Below are positions 13,670-13,870 of a stretch of 13,870 nt of DNA, one piece after another; position 1 is the first letter of the stretch, and each line of letters starts with the position of its first letter. This DNA comes from M55B157 sp040265115 (GTDB lineage Bacteria; Actinomycetota; Actinomycetes; S36-B12). The notes under the pieces are model-generated. The model searched no databases. It saw only the letters and a program-made list of their open reading frames with translations, and was not told the origin of the DNA. The stretch spans positions 1-13,870 of the forward strand of contig JBDQGZ010000043.1 of assembly GCA_040265115.1 (NCBI GenBank), in the 5' to 3' direction. The position numbers and the translations under genes are program-made.

Positions 13670-13870
13670 GTCCCGAACGTTTCAGCAGATCGCTGGAGGC
13701 CGTGGGTGTAGGCGGACAGCGCCTCGATGGCCGGGGTGAGAACCTCATCGGTGGAGCGGGAGACATCCGGTGCCGCGAGCAGGGACGCAGAGGCGGTCAG
13801 CAGCATCTCGTAGGTCTGACATCCCGCATCGAGTCGGGTTCGCACCTGTTCAGCAGCGGTGGTTGCGGCG
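13666..13870 (-). CDS. Unidentified gene, 3' end only (67 codons visible)
   Basis: A minus-strand frame is open from the window edge to a TAG at 13668-13666. Codons end mostly in G or C, as in the real genes around, which supports coding. The visible peptide ends QRSAETFGT and contains YEMLLTASASLLAAPD and EVLTPAIEALSAYTHGL; it looks helical, without a membrane segment or a motif I can name. It runs into holB, the two stops sharing CTAG (13666-13669). Start and most of the protein lie beyond the window. Confidence 0.65.
   Translation of the reverse strand, partial: AATTAAEQVRTRLDAGCQTYEMLLTASASLLAAPDVSRSTDEVLTPAIEALSAYTHGLQRSAETFGT

Overview
The window is chromosomal housekeeping DNA from a GC-rich Gram-positive of the Actinomycetota. 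Four things point there: strong G/C bias at third codon positions; a topoisomerase I with a Lys/Ala tail in place of zinc fingers; a DUF4244 / TadE / Rv3654c-type pilin trio; and a gene neighbourhood (pilin trio, large DEAH helicase, topA, holB) recalling the Mycobacterium tuberculosis Rv3644c-Rv3656c region. A K+-independent membrane pyrophosphatase between helicase and topA makes me lean towards a Propionibacteriaceae-like lineage, but that is inference from memory, not a measurement.

Layout. (1) 1-1080, minus: NAD(P) transhydrogenase subunit alpha (pntA), cut by the window edge close to its C-terminus. (2) 1123-2124, plus, divergent from pntA across 42 bp: a tocopherol-cyclase-family protein of unknown substrate. 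(3) 2267-3273, plus: three small Tad/Flp-type pilus genes (DUF4244 pilin-like, TadE-like, Rv3654c-like), with no tad ATPase or platform genes beside them. (4) 3405-3587, plus: a weakly supported 60-residue ORF whose stop codon interlocks with the stop of the next gene. (5) 3584-5884, minus: a DEAH-box helicase with a C-terminal Cys cluster (Rv3649/MrfA-like). (6) 5990-8296, plus: H+-translocating pyrophosphatase hppA, divergent from the helicase and followed by a strong terminator hairpin. (7) 8393-13669, plus: topA, tmk, a DUF2461 gene and holB, a replication and nucleotide cluster. (8) 13666-13870, minus: the 3' end of an unidentified gene convergent with holB.

How the genes fit together. 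topA (supercoil relaxation), tmk (dTDP supply) and holB (clamp-loader delta prime) serve replication; tmk and DUF2461 are coupled by an ATGA overlap. HppA and the transhydrogenase both tie the proton gradient to a soluble metabolite pool (PPi and NAD(P)H). The pilin trio needs export and assembly machinery encoded elsewhere.

I found no CRISPR array, tRNA, rRNA, insertion sequence, phage gene or recognisable defence cassette, and no clear sign of a new multi-gene system. The points most worth a second look are the tocopherol-cyclase-like gene, the pilin trio without tadABC, the small ORF at 3405-3587, a recurring TAGNNT hexamer 6-7 nt before three genes with poor ribosome binding sites, and two convergent gene pairs that share a CTAG stop overlap. 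No stretch longer than 300 bases lacks a gene.
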